Below, piece by piece: positions 47,401 to 59,330 of a stretch of 64,000 nucleotides of DNA (within the stretch, counting starts at the first letter, position 1; each line of letters begins with the position of its first letter). This stretch comes from Acanthochromis polyacanthus. Lineage: Eukaryota > Chordata > Actinopteri > Pomacentridae. The notes beneath the pieces were generated by a model that searched no databases, had not been told where the DNA came from, and saw nothing but the letters and a program-made list of their open reading frames with translations. The DNA lies in assembly GCF_021347895.1 (NCBI RefSeq), contig NC_067116.1, positions 38,893,677 through 38,957,676 of the forward strand, in the 5' to 3' direction. Position numbers and translations under genes: made by a program.

Positions 47401-48687
47401 ACAGGCAGCACAGTCCACCCCTCTTACTGTAATCTTCTTATGGAGTAGTACGCTCAGGTTGTAAAAGATTCACGATTTATGTCATACGATAAGCGAAAAA
47501 ACATAATGTCCCTGACCAGCTACAACATGTAAACAGCACCAACCAGACGTCACGCATATTTGATTAGCAGTTTAAACATATAGCAACATGACAGCATAAT
47601 TGTCCCCACACTGCCGTCTGCACACCCTGTGATTATCCTGCTGGAAAAACAACGCATAGGCAAACAAACAAACAAGCAAATAAACAAATTAAAATAGGAG
47701 GCTACAAAAGCATATAGCCCTGATTTTGGAAGCCAACACTCCAGTTAAAACCTCCATCTGTTGAAATGCATTCCCGAGGTGCTCCTAGAAACTGTGAACG
47801 CCCACACACAGAAAACTCTGCCAGGAGAACAAAGACAAACATTTCAGAACCCCCGTGCACCTCTCGCACCACAGCGCACGAAGAAGAAGAAGAAGAAGAA
47901 AAAAAGCTTTCCCCCTGCTAAATATATGGGCTTGACGTGGGAGCGTGTGGGCTGGTGAAAGCTCAAGATGCGATGCTTTACTTCAACACAGCTCTGCAAT
48001 ATTAAGACAGCCATATCTCTCATCATCTTCTCCTTACAGTCCTCACATTCCCACAACACGTACCCTAGTTTAGTGGAGATACATTTATCTCTTAATATTT
48101 TGAGAGGAACAATGAGAAACACACTCCCATATTAATTTTCTAATAGCTTTGTTAAAGTTGAGTACAAAGAAATTTATGTGTGCGGTTCTATGTACTTAAA
48201 TCTCCTGGTGCTCTGTGTTCCCCCGCTGTCAGTGTTCCTCTCCATAAACACTCACAAACAAGTCCAAAAAAAGATTTCTATACAATAATAACCACAGCCC
48301 CCAGTCCATTCATATTTATAGTCAACATCAAAGGGAAGAGGCAATGCATTAGAGCCCATTTTGGCTCAAGGGGAGAAGCCATTTCCACAGTTACTCCACG
48401 GCAGAGTTAAACTGCCATCATCCCATAACCCATGGCAGTCCTAAATAACCCCCACACTGTGCTCAGCAGTCAGAGGCATTCTATTGGTGACACTGATGCT
48501 AATCTGACTCAGACTGACCTAATGATTCTTCATCAGGGGGCGAAAGGGCCTTAAGGTTTAACTCTCCAGGCTCCAAAGACACAAAGCTCCAAAGATACGA
48601 GTCACACATTGTTATGTTTGCCTTTGTGATAGTGCTGTGCACTTAAACATACGGTATGCTTGCATGTATACACACACACACATACCA
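47401..48687. other. Unique noncoding stretch with GAA repeat
   Basis: (GAA)n at 47880-47905 and a short CA run at 48668-48682. No gene recognised. Confidence 0.45.
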
Positions 48688-49035
48688 TGCAATCAGGAAG
48701 CATCTGATCATCACACATTCATTGTACAGAAGGACAATGCCCCAAACGTATAGCCAGAGTCATAAAGAGCAATATATGTCCCCGCAAGAGCCCTGAACGC
48801 AACATTAGCATCTTCTGTGGTTATATGAAAAGACAGGAGCAGCAAAGACGAGCTTTGGTAAGTCCTCCAACATGTTTGGAACAACCTACCTGCCAAGAAC
48901 CTTGAAAAATTGTACGAGGATGCTCCATTCACATATTTTTTTCTGTTTATTGCATTTTTTATTAAGCTAAACAACAAATAAAAAACATTTATTGTATTGG
49001 TTTTTGAATATCACTTCACTTTTCTTGCTAAAGTT
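48688..49035 (+). mobile_element. Decayed 3' portion of a Tc1-like transposon
   Basis: The order of remnants matches the end of a fish Tc1-type transposase: AAGGACAATGCCCCAAAC (KDNAPN, around the second catalytic Asp), GAGCCCTGAACGCAACAT (SPERN, where an intact copy has SPDLN and then the last acidic residue) and TGGAACAACCTACCTGCC (WNNLPAKNLEKLYEDAP). A T-rich 3' UTR follows, ending TAAAGTTTTGCACCAC. In-frame stops and deletions interrupt it and the 5' part is missing, so it is dead. Confidence 0.8.
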
Positions 49036-49261
49036 TTGCACCACATCACATCCATGCAATATCAATTATTCTACATATTCAAGAAGCTTTGAAATATCAG
49101 TATTATTCTACTTACAGAGAAATCTGTGCAATATTTATACTTCTCTATCGGTATTTCTACTCATGAACATATTTGTGCAATACCATTGAAATGTGTAACA
49201 TTGGAATCTGAACAATCTTAACTAGCATTGATGTAGATTTTTTTAAATTTTCCAACTACTA
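49036..49261. other. AT-rich noncoding stretch in repeat nest
   Basis: Probably old repeat-derived sequence. Nothing firm recognised. Confidence 0.3.
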
Positions 49262-49665
49262 TTTCTTTAATGTTTGCAGTATCTCCTTAGTTGCTGTTAC
49301 AAGGCGAATTTCCCCACTGTGAGGCTGAAAAAGGTTCATAGTATCGTATCCTATCATGTTGTGCTCTATATACAGATATAGCTAGTCTTTGCTAAATATA
49401 GCTGTCTATTTCATGTTTCTGCTGATATTTCTAGAATGTTTGCACTATCCACTTTGCTGTTAATGCAATGCAAATGGCAGTTGCAAACAATGTAAAGGGG
49501 ATAGTGTAAGAAACATCAAGAGAAGCATGTAAAAAAAATTGGCAATTAATGCTTGCAAAATCTGTAACTGGATGGGAATTCTTGTATTTGTGAAGAGGTT
49601 TGTCAGAGTGTCTCATCATATCGTATCATAGATACAGATATCGCCAATCTATGCTATATATAACT
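49262..49665. repeat. Two diverged copies of a LINE-tail-like unit
   Basis: Unit A (49262-about 49405) contains TTTGCAGTATCTCCTTAG, TGCTGTTACAAGG, AATTTCCCCACTGTGAGG and GTATCGTATCCTATC with CTATATACAGATATAGC. Unit B (about 49425-49665) repeats TTTGCACTATCC, TTTGCTGTTAATGC and later ATATCGTATCATAGATACAG with CTATGCTATATAT. Both resemble the widespread fish repeat tail ending AATTTCCCCACTGTGGGA. Confidence 0.55.
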
Positions 49666-49805
49666 GAGCTAACAAAACAAAAATCTGAGTAAACTCTTCA
49701 CAAATGCAAAAAAACAACAAACAACAAACACTCCAATAAGCATTAATTGCACTTTGCTTAGAATTATCAATTAGGACAACAGAATCTGTAAATTATAATA
49801 TTATA
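49666..49805. other. Short AT-rich spacer
   Basis: Contains CAACAAACAACAAAC, a simple low-complexity run. Nothing else. Confidence 0.4.
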
Positions 49806-49878
49806 CATTACCAGTCAAAAGTTTGGACACACTTTCTCATTCAATTCAATGAGAAAATGTCTCCAAACTTTTGACTGT
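49806..49878. mobile_element. Palindromic Tc1/mariner-type miniature element, copy 2
   Basis: The left arm CCAGTCAAAAGTTTGGACAC is mirrored by the right arm GTCTCCAAACTTTTGACTG, around a centre TCTCATTCAATTCAATGAGA. TA lies at both ends (49804-49805 and 49878-49879). The right end stops about five bases short of a full mirror. Same family as the copy at 43662. Confidence 0.85.
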
Positions 49879-50471
49879 ATAATCACATTGTTCAATATAA
49901 TCCCACCAAATTACAATAAATAATATTAATGAAGGACTTCTCTGGCCAGAATACTCAACATACTCATGAATCTTTGTGTAATTTTGTGTTGCATTGAAGA
50001 ACAGATTCCAATTCATCCTTTTATCCAAAGAAACTGCATTAATGGCCATAAATGTGTTCAGTTCAACTCCACAATAAGATTTAATTTATATGCTTATTCT
50101 GAGAAGATCATTTGAGGGATTTTTGCCTCCAAATGTGCCAGAGCGGGATGCCACAACAACACGCTGGCGAACAAAAAAAACTCCTATTAACCTCTGTCCA
50201 TCCATCAGTGAGGACGCTAGCAACAGAATAACAGACACTTAAAAAGCTTCGGGGACATCCATTTCGTTCATTGTGTTTGCAATTCACATGGTGACACTAA
50301 GAGAACCCATCCACTTCTCTGTCAGAAGAAATCCATTAGTCAAACCAAACACTGACACTTAGAATGTCAAAGACACAGGTAGCACATAATTTGTTTCACA
50401 ACACTGTGATAGCTCTAAATTGTGGCTTCCGAATAATGTCTGCCTACTGTCAAAAAATGCACAATTTGAAA
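49879..50471. other. Unique noncoding stretch
   Basis: No gene recognised. 50090-50340 is repeat-free and moderately AT-rich. Confidence 0.4.
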
Positions 50472-50486
50472 CCACCAGAGGGGGAG
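50472..50486 (+). promoter_or_regulatory. CTCF-like motif
   Basis: CCACCAGAGGGGGAG matches the CTCF core CCACCAGAGGGCGC except in the last positions. Confidence 0.4.
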
Positions 50487-50817
50487 ATATTTAAATGTTT
50501 GCATCGCTTTAAATCTCAGGGAACAGTTTACGCCTTCGGTGATGACTATTGTGTACATCATTCACGAAGGGTTTGTGTGAGCAAGACTGCAGCCACAATG
50601 CGCAATCTTGTCTCATTCAAAAAGCAATCATTTCCCTCTAAAAGTAAAAAGACATACATTCAGGAGTTCACATCTTTGACTGCTAAAACGTTCTGACAGC
50701 ATGTGGAATGCATGAAAACTATTAATGCAGTTCTATTTAGATGTTTGAATTGCAGTTTCGCACGCCCTTGTTTCTGGAGTCAGTCTGAAACACATCCTGT
50801 CTCTTCCTGTCTTGCAG

Positions 50818-50865
50818 GCAACGAGGGAGGATGCAGCACGGGAAGGCTTTGTTGTTTGTCCTAAT
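50818..50865 (+). other. Candidate 48-nt exon, unrecognised
   Basis: A near-ideal acceptor (CTGTCTCTTCCTGTCTTGCAG) precedes 48 nt that are followed directly by the donor GTGAGTTAAT. Length is a multiple of three. Two phases are open: ATREDAAREGFVVCPN, and one with an internal ATG giving MQHGKALLFVLM, signal-peptide-like. The third phase ends in a stop. I match none of these to a known protein. Confidence 0.2.
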
Positions 50866-53800
50866 GTGAGTTAATCTGGACGCTGTCACATCAAACGCAG
50901 GGACATCTTAGGTGTTATGTAGATAGTGTTAATAGAAACTTAGCCCGGCTCCGTCCCCCGTGGGCCCCTCTCTCGCCTTTTTCTCTTCGGTTTGGAAGAG
51001 CGGCGAGATAGGCCATCTTCAAAGCCCTCTGTGTCTCTGTGTATCGACCTCTCTCCTCTGCCGCCCTAGAGGCTTCCTATTAGAAAGGATTTGTCTTACA
51101 AGCTGTGTGTGCTGCCACTCTGGGAAAATAAATAAATAAATAAAAACCCTGAAAAAACATGTTACTTGCTATGCTTACTCTGCTGTAGTCCCTTCGCTTC
51201 CAGATTCTTTGATCTTATTCAGTAATTTTGTACGAACAGCATCCGCTACACCTATATGTCTGGTACAGCTGCTGCATCTGAGCTGCCATCAAACCGTCAT
51301 AGCTCCATTCAGACATTCACCCAAGCAATATGTCATTGTTCTCATTTATTACAAGAGGGGAGTAGCTCTTTCTGCCTCAAAAAAAAAAAAAAAAAAAGAG
51401 CCTGGATTTACAGCTCAGTGAACCTGTGTTTTGATAGGTCGAGTTGGACCATTGTTGGTTTTTATTTTTGATATTTGCAATTTCTTTTCTCTTTTTAGCT
51501 GCACTCCAAGCTGATCCGTAGATAACCTGACATCTCCTCTGCCTTTATTACTGTATGTCCTATTTCTGTAAGCTACAGCCAGGCCACTATCAAGCACCCT
51601 CAATAAGAGGAGGAGGAGGAGGAGGGGGGTGGGGGGGCTGCAAAGGATAGCAGTGTTGACAGAAAGAGAAAGTGTGAGAGAGAAAGAGTGAAGGAGACCG
51701 AAAGAGAGAGAAAGAAAAGGCTTTTATTTTCTCCTCCTCGCCACAAACTGAAATATACTCGGGCAGTGCAGCTATAGCCGGCCAGCTTATACCCACAGGG
51801 CTCTCACTATGTACCGACACTATAATAAATCTGGCATTATCAGATCCTGGTCATTCAGCAGACACAGCCTAAGTGCTTTTAGATGTGTCAGAGGACATGA
51901 CAGACTTTCACTGCCCCGCTGATGACTTCCCATTCATCCTGTGTAAAGTTGCTTAAGAGTTCCCCACAGAGCTTTTAAATGTTTGCAATCATAGTTTTGT
52001 TTATATACAGCATTTTTCACCAGAACAGAATGTTAGGCCTTAAGGATACAGAAACACACACAGAATGCATTTTGCACTTTTCCAAACCTTTTTGTACTGT
52101 CGGGATTGTTTTGTCTTCTCGTCTTGTATTCTAAGACATAGGAGGTCAGCTGGTGCATTGGTCTCATCTGAAGAAACTTAGTAGTTAGACAATCACCTAC
52201 GTTACTTCCACAAGGACAAAAGCACCACATCAATAGCATTCCAGGATGAATCTATTATTTTTGGCAGCGGGAGGATCAGACTACTTTTGAACCATGCAAC
52301 CTGATGCAGATTATAGGTCTAACTCATTTAATGTTTACTGAATGTTTACTCAAAGTTTGCTCCAAACTAATTGACACTATGTCAAAGTAGTCCTCAGTGT
52401 GGATGCATTTGGTAAAAACAGACTTAGAAAAGGTCAAATAAAAGCTTTGCAAGCCATAGTTTGCATACCACACACAAACAGCTACTATGGAAACTAAAAA
52501 CAGCAGCTAACCTTTCTGCATTAGATTCATCAATAGTTCTTGTGCTTGAATAACGAGATGACCTAGTTATATCGTTAGAAATAATATAAATACGATCCGC
52601 TCTGCTTATCTTGTTATCATTTCAGTGTGAAATAACTAGATTAAAATGATTTAATAAGCTGCAAACACAGGCTTTTTTCATTTTATATATTCAATCTTAG
52701 GCTAATAAGACAAGCAGGTGGAGTGCATTCAATGCTTTGTGGGTGATTTAGTCAATCTAAAGATTTGCCGATTCTTTCCCCCCCCGCGTCAGATTGATTA
52801 ATTACAGAGTATGTATGATTTCAGTGGAGCAAGATTTTCTTTGGTGGACGAAACATTCTATTTTTTTCCCTTTTCTTGCACTTTGTATAAAGTTAATTGA
52901 TAAACAAACACTTTTTGCTGCATTTTTTATAAATCCAACTTTACTTTTTCTACCTGAGTTTGACACAACATTGTATATACAGATGCAGTCAGTTTATGCT
53001 TAATAGTATTCAGCTAAACAAAACAAAACCTTGACAAAACTCCTAAATGTAAATCAAAAATGTTTTTTTTTGTATCAGTGTTAATCGCAATTTCCTTGGA
53101 ATTGATCATTCTGACAACAGCAAATGACAAGCTTATATATTATTCAACTAAATGTCAATGAATAACACTAATAAAGTGTTATCCGGGAGAGATCAACATG
53201 GTACCAGCAAGTAATCCAAGTGGAATGTAAAGAAGCCCATTATCCACCCCAAACCTTCTGAGCTCTCAGCAGTGGGCATGCTGATTGACAAATCTTTGCT
53301 CTACTCTGCCACTAGTAGATCAAACTCCCTAGAAATTACCTTCAAGCTTATCAACGGTCAGGGAAAGTGAATGCTAAGATGGTGATACAGAAGTGGTCAG
53401 AGCCTAAAACAGGGAAGTAGAGACAAAAGAAGCAGCCTGGACATCAGGATGTGCCGTTTTCCCAATCTTGAAAGAGGGGCACTAGAGAGTAGTCTTTCAG
53501 GAATATATTAATAACACTGCAGAAAACGCACGCCCATGAGGCAAGTGGGTACAAGCTGAACCCATCAAATTAATCGGAGGAAAATTTGCAAGTCATCATC
53601 ATAATTTAAACTGTTTTAGAGCCGGAATAAATGATCAAAGAATAAAACGAACTCGTCTGACAAAGATGTACCATAGAAAGAGATGAGAGGCCAAAAGAGA
53701 GAGAGAGAGAAAGTGAGGAAAGGGGGAGAGAGTTTGCATAGCAGACATATTTTGATGGACAAAGAAGAGGCCTTGTACGGCTAGATAGGCAGACAGAGCC

Positions 53801-54603
53801 ATAGAAGCTGGCAGATGGGATAATAGGTGGGAAAGCAGCCAGTCAAACTCTATATGCTGCTGTGGTGTCATACAGATTGATAGATTCATAAATAATGAAT
53901 CAAGAAAAAACAGGTAAAATAAACTCTGTAAATAAATGTGCTGCCTCGTCCTCTGCGCCTAATGGATTGTGCTTGTGCACATCTTCCCCTCGGTCCATAT
54001 TAACATGCGTGGGTGTGTGTGCGCTCATTTAGGCAGTGTGTCAACCCACGCTGCCATGGCAATCATTCGCCTGAGCCCCATTACTGATGTTGTGTGATGA
54101 TGATGAGGGCCAGCTTCACCCTTCCTCACAGAAACACGGATACATGTGCATCTTCATGTTAGTCAATGAGCACAATCCCTGCACGCATGTTCATCATCTG
54201 TGACTGTTAAAATACGCAACAAGATTCAGAAAGACACTTTGAATGTCGTTGAACAACAGCAGAGAAGCATTTTGCGTTTTCCTAAAAAATGAGGCTGAAA
54301 TAAACTTACAAGAAGTTCAGGACCTGGAAAAGTGCAGGTGAAACTAATACAGTGCTGCTGTTCACATTCAAACGGAGCTTCATCACCTGCAACAGCTGTG
54401 CACAATCAAACAATCAGACTGAAGAGGTTGTTATTTCCCAGGAGGTAATGACTGAGCCTGGCACTGCCCCATTAATGCAAACTAAATCAAAAAATGACGC
54501 TTCCAAATTCTGAAATTTCAAATAGCTTTTATACGCATTGTCAGAGCTACAGTTTTGTATTTTTTTGTGCACAGGAAGGTGTAAAACCAATCAGAGGGGC
54601 ACA
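50866..54603. other. Unique noncoding stretch
   Basis: (AAAT)n at 51128-51144, A19 run at 51379-51397, (GGA)n plus G-runs at 51607-51637, CT/GA-rich patches at 51660-51720 and 53690-53730. An X-box-like word at 54050-54063 is listed separately. No gene recognised. Confidence 0.45.
54050..54063. promoter_or_regulatory. Imperfect RFX X-box-like palindrome
   Basis: GCTGCCATGGCAAT differs from GTTGCCATGGCAAC at two positions and sits in repeat-free sequence. Confidence 0.3.
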
Positions 54604-55016
54604 GTAATGATTTTAAAATTGTATATTTTGTGCTGGAACCAAATCAGACAACATTTAATCACACTGCTACTCCTACTACTTCTAGTGTTTCTACTACTAC
54701 TACACTCCTGTCAGCAGCGCATTTGATTACACTAATAAAAACGCATTCATCTCAAAGCTATTTTGCCAAAAGAGGAGTGATGACCAGTCAATAAAATATA
54801 TTTATCTTTAGATTCAAGTTGATGATCATAGAAAGTGCATATTTTCAATGCAGCATTTTTTCCATTTTGAGCCACACAGTCAGACGATGGATTTTCCAAA
54901 AGATTGTCTTTCAAAATGTTTTTCAAGCACAGAAATAATCTTAAAATTGCAAAATTTTGGGCTGCATTTAAGTCAGATGACATTTGCTCACACTACTACT
55001 ATTACAACTACTGCTA
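54604..55016. repeat. Local direct duplication, two units about 327 bp apart
   Basis: Unit 1 (54604-54690) and unit 2 (54931-55016) share the same order of words: TAAT-TTAAAATTG-ATTTTG-GCTG-TCAGA-ACATTT-TCACACT-CTACT-AC-ACT, with scattered mismatches. The sequence between and beyond is not obviously duplicated. Not a repeat family I recognise. Confidence 0.7.
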
Positions 55017-58000
55017 AGTTTTTTTTCACCAACAAAAAAGTGAAAGCCACTCACTATAAACATGTTTACCTAATTTTATAATGTTGTCCTTGGAAAGTTT
55101 GTGTGTTCATGTTTTTATTTCATTTACAGTACATTCAGAATACAAATTTTCTGATACATGGACACTTAAATGCTATTCAAGCTACTTTTGCTGAAAAGTT
55201 CTTGCCCTTGTAGCTGCACATTTGACATAATTTGGAAATCCTTCATAAAATCAACAAACCGACACTTGGCATCGATGGAAAATGCTCATGCAGAATACTT
55301 GCAAAATGACAGCATACATGTAAGACTTACTGTGTGTGCTGCTGCTGCATGCTAAAGCAGCCACTGTGTACCGCCACACCACACAAGCAGTATAAATAAG
55401 TTACATACAGTGCATACAGTATGCCAAGACATACAGTGGTATCAGACAGCTTCCTAAATTGCCAAAGTTACTTGGTGAAAAAATGCACTTGATAGTAAAT
55501 CCGCTGTGCAGTGACAGTATAGAGACACATGAATAAGGTGCACTGCTTCCAGTCAGTGTTTTACTGAGAGAACTGCTGTTAGAGGTTTATAGGCGCTGCC
55601 ACTATCATATATTAATATATTGACAAAACAGAGCAAACAGTGGACCATCACATGGATTATCCGTGGGATGCAGAGGGATCAAAGCTGCATGATTGCATTG
55701 GTGCTTAAGTCTTTTGTTCATTTTGATTCCTCCTGTCTGCTTTTTCCTCATTCTTTTCCCTTTTTTCTTTCAGCCAATCCATACATTATAATATGAAAAA
55801 TCAGAACGACAGCGCATATTCAGCTGCTGAGCGCCACACTGTCAGCCTAATGATTGCCTCTGGGATGCCTTTGGACTTCGCCACGGGATTCAACAAAAGA
55901 AGGACCGCAGCTGTGCCACTTTTCTTTTTTTTTCCCTTTTTCTACTCCCTGATTGATACAGTGCAGGTTAAAACCAGGAGTCCTGATCAGGCGGTGAGGC
56001 CCTCCATCAATACCTCCCACTCTCCATTCCCCTCTATCTCACGCCCTCCATCTCATTCCTTAATCTTTACAACTCAGTGATTCAAATATCTTTCCTCCTA
56101 CCACTCATTCCATTTCACAGTGTCCCTGTCTTCTGTTTGACCCATCTTTCCCCCTCTCTTTCTGATCCACACGTCTTCATCCTTTATTCCCTCTTTCCAT
56201 TTTTCGCTCTTTTCTACCTTTCGCATACTTTCCCCCCAGAACTTTGCAGGAAGCACATTAAAAGGTGCACAGCGGCTGAACCTGCAGAGCAGCATGACGC
56301 TAAATTGCATCTTCTAAAACGTGTCTCATGTATGTGTGCGACAGCTGTGCAGGGACCACATGGCCTGACAGGAGTGAAAAGACATGCAACACTCACTTTC
56401 CCTCGCACGCAGCCACACATATACTCACATAAATGCTAAACTCCTCGCTGTGCCAAACAAACTCTGCAAACAATAACGCAACCCAATGATGTGCGTGTCC
56501 CTACAAGCCCTTCGCAGGTATCTGATACAGCCCTGCTCTGGTTTTGGGGGCTTGTGGTGAGAGCGAGGGTGTAGAGGGAATTTTAGTGTTTCACCTAAAT
56601 GTGAGGCTTGCTGCCTGGAAGACATCAAGTATACTGTTTTACTCTGAATTATTAAAAGCTGCCTCTTATTGCAATGGAGACTGAAATAGTTTAGTGGCCA
56701 CAGACTATAGCTGTTGGCACAAAACTATATATTTATATACCCGGCTACTTTATTGTTATTTTCTATATGAAAACGCTTTAAGCCTGCCCGTGATGGACAA
56801 AACAGAAGCACTTAAAAAAGTGTCAGGTGAACTCTAAGTTTGATGAAAGTGGAAAAACAACAACAAGAAAATAAAATACTGCTCTGTAAATGCTTGCGAA
56901 TCCTAACGGAAAGAAATGTTGAATGTGCGCGACGTGCTTGATTTTGCCGGTGCTAGCTCAGCTAATATCCAGTGTCCGGGTATTCTGTGGGGCAGACGGC
57001 AGAAGGCTTCACCGCAGCGGCATCGCCTACACTGGCTCCTGAGCGAGCTCTACTGAAAGCCCTCCTCTGCAATGCAAATACCCACTTCACATGAGCAGAG
57101 CCATCACTAGCATCCCCATACACTTGTATTCCGTGTCATTACCCTGGGACCTCAACACGCTGTTCCCTCTCCTCCACCCGATGCTCGTGCCGCTGCTACC
57201 CTTATCTGGGATGGGAACGGGGCCAGGGCTTTAAAACAAAACAAAAAAGGGGGATTGGCTGGCTGATGCCGTGATGGAGGCTGCCACGGGCTATTTCCAC
57301 TCATTCCTCCTGTCAGTCACACTCCTCTCCTTGCCCTCCAGCCATGTGTACTGTATTTCATTAGTCTGATTTTTGCTGACAAATGCTGGCTGTCGTGCTG
57401 CGCAGCCCCTACCCTCTCTGTGGACGCCACACCAAAGCAAGGCAGATCTGCCTTACAAATGAGCTCTCTCTGGTTCCACCACTTACATGTTGCCATTTCA
57501 GACGAGCACAGACGTACACTAGCATGCTGTGTGTGCATACGGACGGCACACAAGGCAAGGGGATGAATTTTTAACTCTGAAAGGTACGACTTCAAGGCTG
57601 TCAACATGACCTGTGCCTCCTTCCCCTCCTCTCGTCTTTTCTCAATATTTCAACTATTCTGTCCACTTCATCCTCCTCTAATCTCTCAACACTTCTTACT
57701 CATCCCCCTTCTCTCTCTCTCTCTCTCCCAAAGGCACAAGGTCCAGCCAGTGAGATGTCAGCTCCGATTAGCCACATCGAGTGATGCGTTTTAAGTGTGC
57801 CCTTCATTATTTGAGTAAAGTGACATGTTCTCAGCCACACTTTCCGTTGCCTCCTAACTGTCGCCTTGTCTATTGGATATCCAGTTTTTGTAAGCTAATT
57901 TTTACTCCCCCCTCTTCTCCTCCCCTCTCTCATGCAAGGACACACACTCACACACAGAGACATATCCTGACCCCCTCTATTCAGGGCCGTAGTTTATCAT

Positions 58001-59202
58001 CCATGTGCACACCCCTCCGCTTACTTTCACTCTTTTTTTCCGTGTGTCTGCGGGCAGTGGCACACCTGTACAAGCTTGCACAGGGACCCCACAGATGGAT
58101 TGTCACTCAGTATCTGGGCCTTGCCTCTTGGATGGCCCGCACAGCCATGCCTGGAATAAACCAGACTCATCTGGGTTCAGCCCCGCCGGTGCAGTCGATG
58201 CCAAACTGACATTAGATCATCTGAACTACAAAAATGGACCAAACTAGCACATGTTATTCTGGCAATGAAGCAGTGGCATTCAAAAAAAAGAAGAAAGAAA
58301 ACTACCTAGACACACACACCGTTTCCCCCCATTACACACAAAACCCAGCTCTATAACCCAGATCACAGCTGTGTCACATGATTGCATCTCACAGACAGGC
58401 GGGCGAGCAGTCTCCAGCCACAACCAGAAATAGGTTAAACAGGCTAAAAATATCAAAAACATTAATAATTCAGCTTTTTTGCTAACCTGTACCTCCGAAA
58501 AAAATAGCACACTTCTCACTGTGAAGTGGCTTAATGGGCAGGGTGTGCAGTGGATTATTTTGGTATTTCAAGCGACATCTTCCCCCCGAAGAATCGGTTA
58601 GTGAGACGTGCACTTAGCAGTGGGGGCTCGGTTAGCGTAGTAATGTCATCAGCACAAATGTCAAACATGGGGTTCACATATAGTACAACCATGCTCATAA
58701 ACTTCTCAAACGTTGGCGGGTGATTTGCTTCACATGCGATGACAATAGCAAATATTAATGTTTCACTGTCAATACAAGAACATAATCTAAAGTTAAAAAC
58801 AATAAAAATACATTTCTTGTTCTGTCAATACACCATTACATCTCATTTACTGCTGTGCATCATTCTCACACAATTAATCCCTAAAGGCCACAAACTCAGA
58901 GCATACAGCAGCACTTCTTATAGCCAAACTTAATGGAGCCCGCTGCAAATGAGTGTCGTATATGGTGTACGAACTGGAATGCAATTTCATGATGAAACAC
59001 ATTTTTGGTGTTTCACTGGGTGTTGTTTAGTCTCCAAAGGCAGGTGCAGAGTGCAGATCCTGCTCTTTTTTTTTCTTCAAAATACCCTTGGAAGCCAATC
59101 CCCTGAGGAGAGGGAGGCTTCTCTAAATATGTGGCTAATCTACCACACAGAAAAAGGAGCAGAACAAAGGAGAGATGTGTGTGTCTGTATGTCTGTGAGT
59201 GT

Positions 59203-59208
<6 letters not shown>
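55017..59208. other. Unique noncoding stretch
   Basis: Octamer ATGCAAAT at 57072-57079. Pyrimidine-rich at 55735-55770, 56120-56240, 57610-57730 and 57900-57930, which explains the Ser/Pro/Phe-rich frames there (56077-56439, 57781-58209). No gene recognised. Confidence 0.45.
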
Positions 59209-59283
<75 letters not shown>

Positions 59284-59285
59284 TG

Positions 59286-59321
<36 letters not shown>

Positions 59322-59330
59322 TGTGTGCGC
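59209..59330. repeat. Compound (GT)n(GCGT)n microsatellite
   Basis: About 37 GT units (59209-59282) followed by about ten GCGT units. The whole 120 bp alternates purine and pyrimidine almost perfectly, so it is a strong Z-DNA candidate. It generates the 189-codon plus frame (VCVCVC, then RACVRA) at 58949-59518, which is not a gene. Confidence 0.98.

Noticed and set aside
48688..49035. Active transposase gene
   Set aside because: In-frame stop right after the KDNAPN remnant, missing final catalytic residue, missing 5' half.
50364..50696. 110-codon plus-strand frame just upstream of the 50818 exon candidate
   Set aside because: Roughly eight frames this long are expected by chance. No domain recognised, and it ends before the acceptor so it does not extend into the candidate exon.
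55770..55800. Exon start after TTTTTTCTTTCAG near 55773
   Set aside because: The acceptor is good, but no convincing donor follows at exon distance and the frame is not recognisable.
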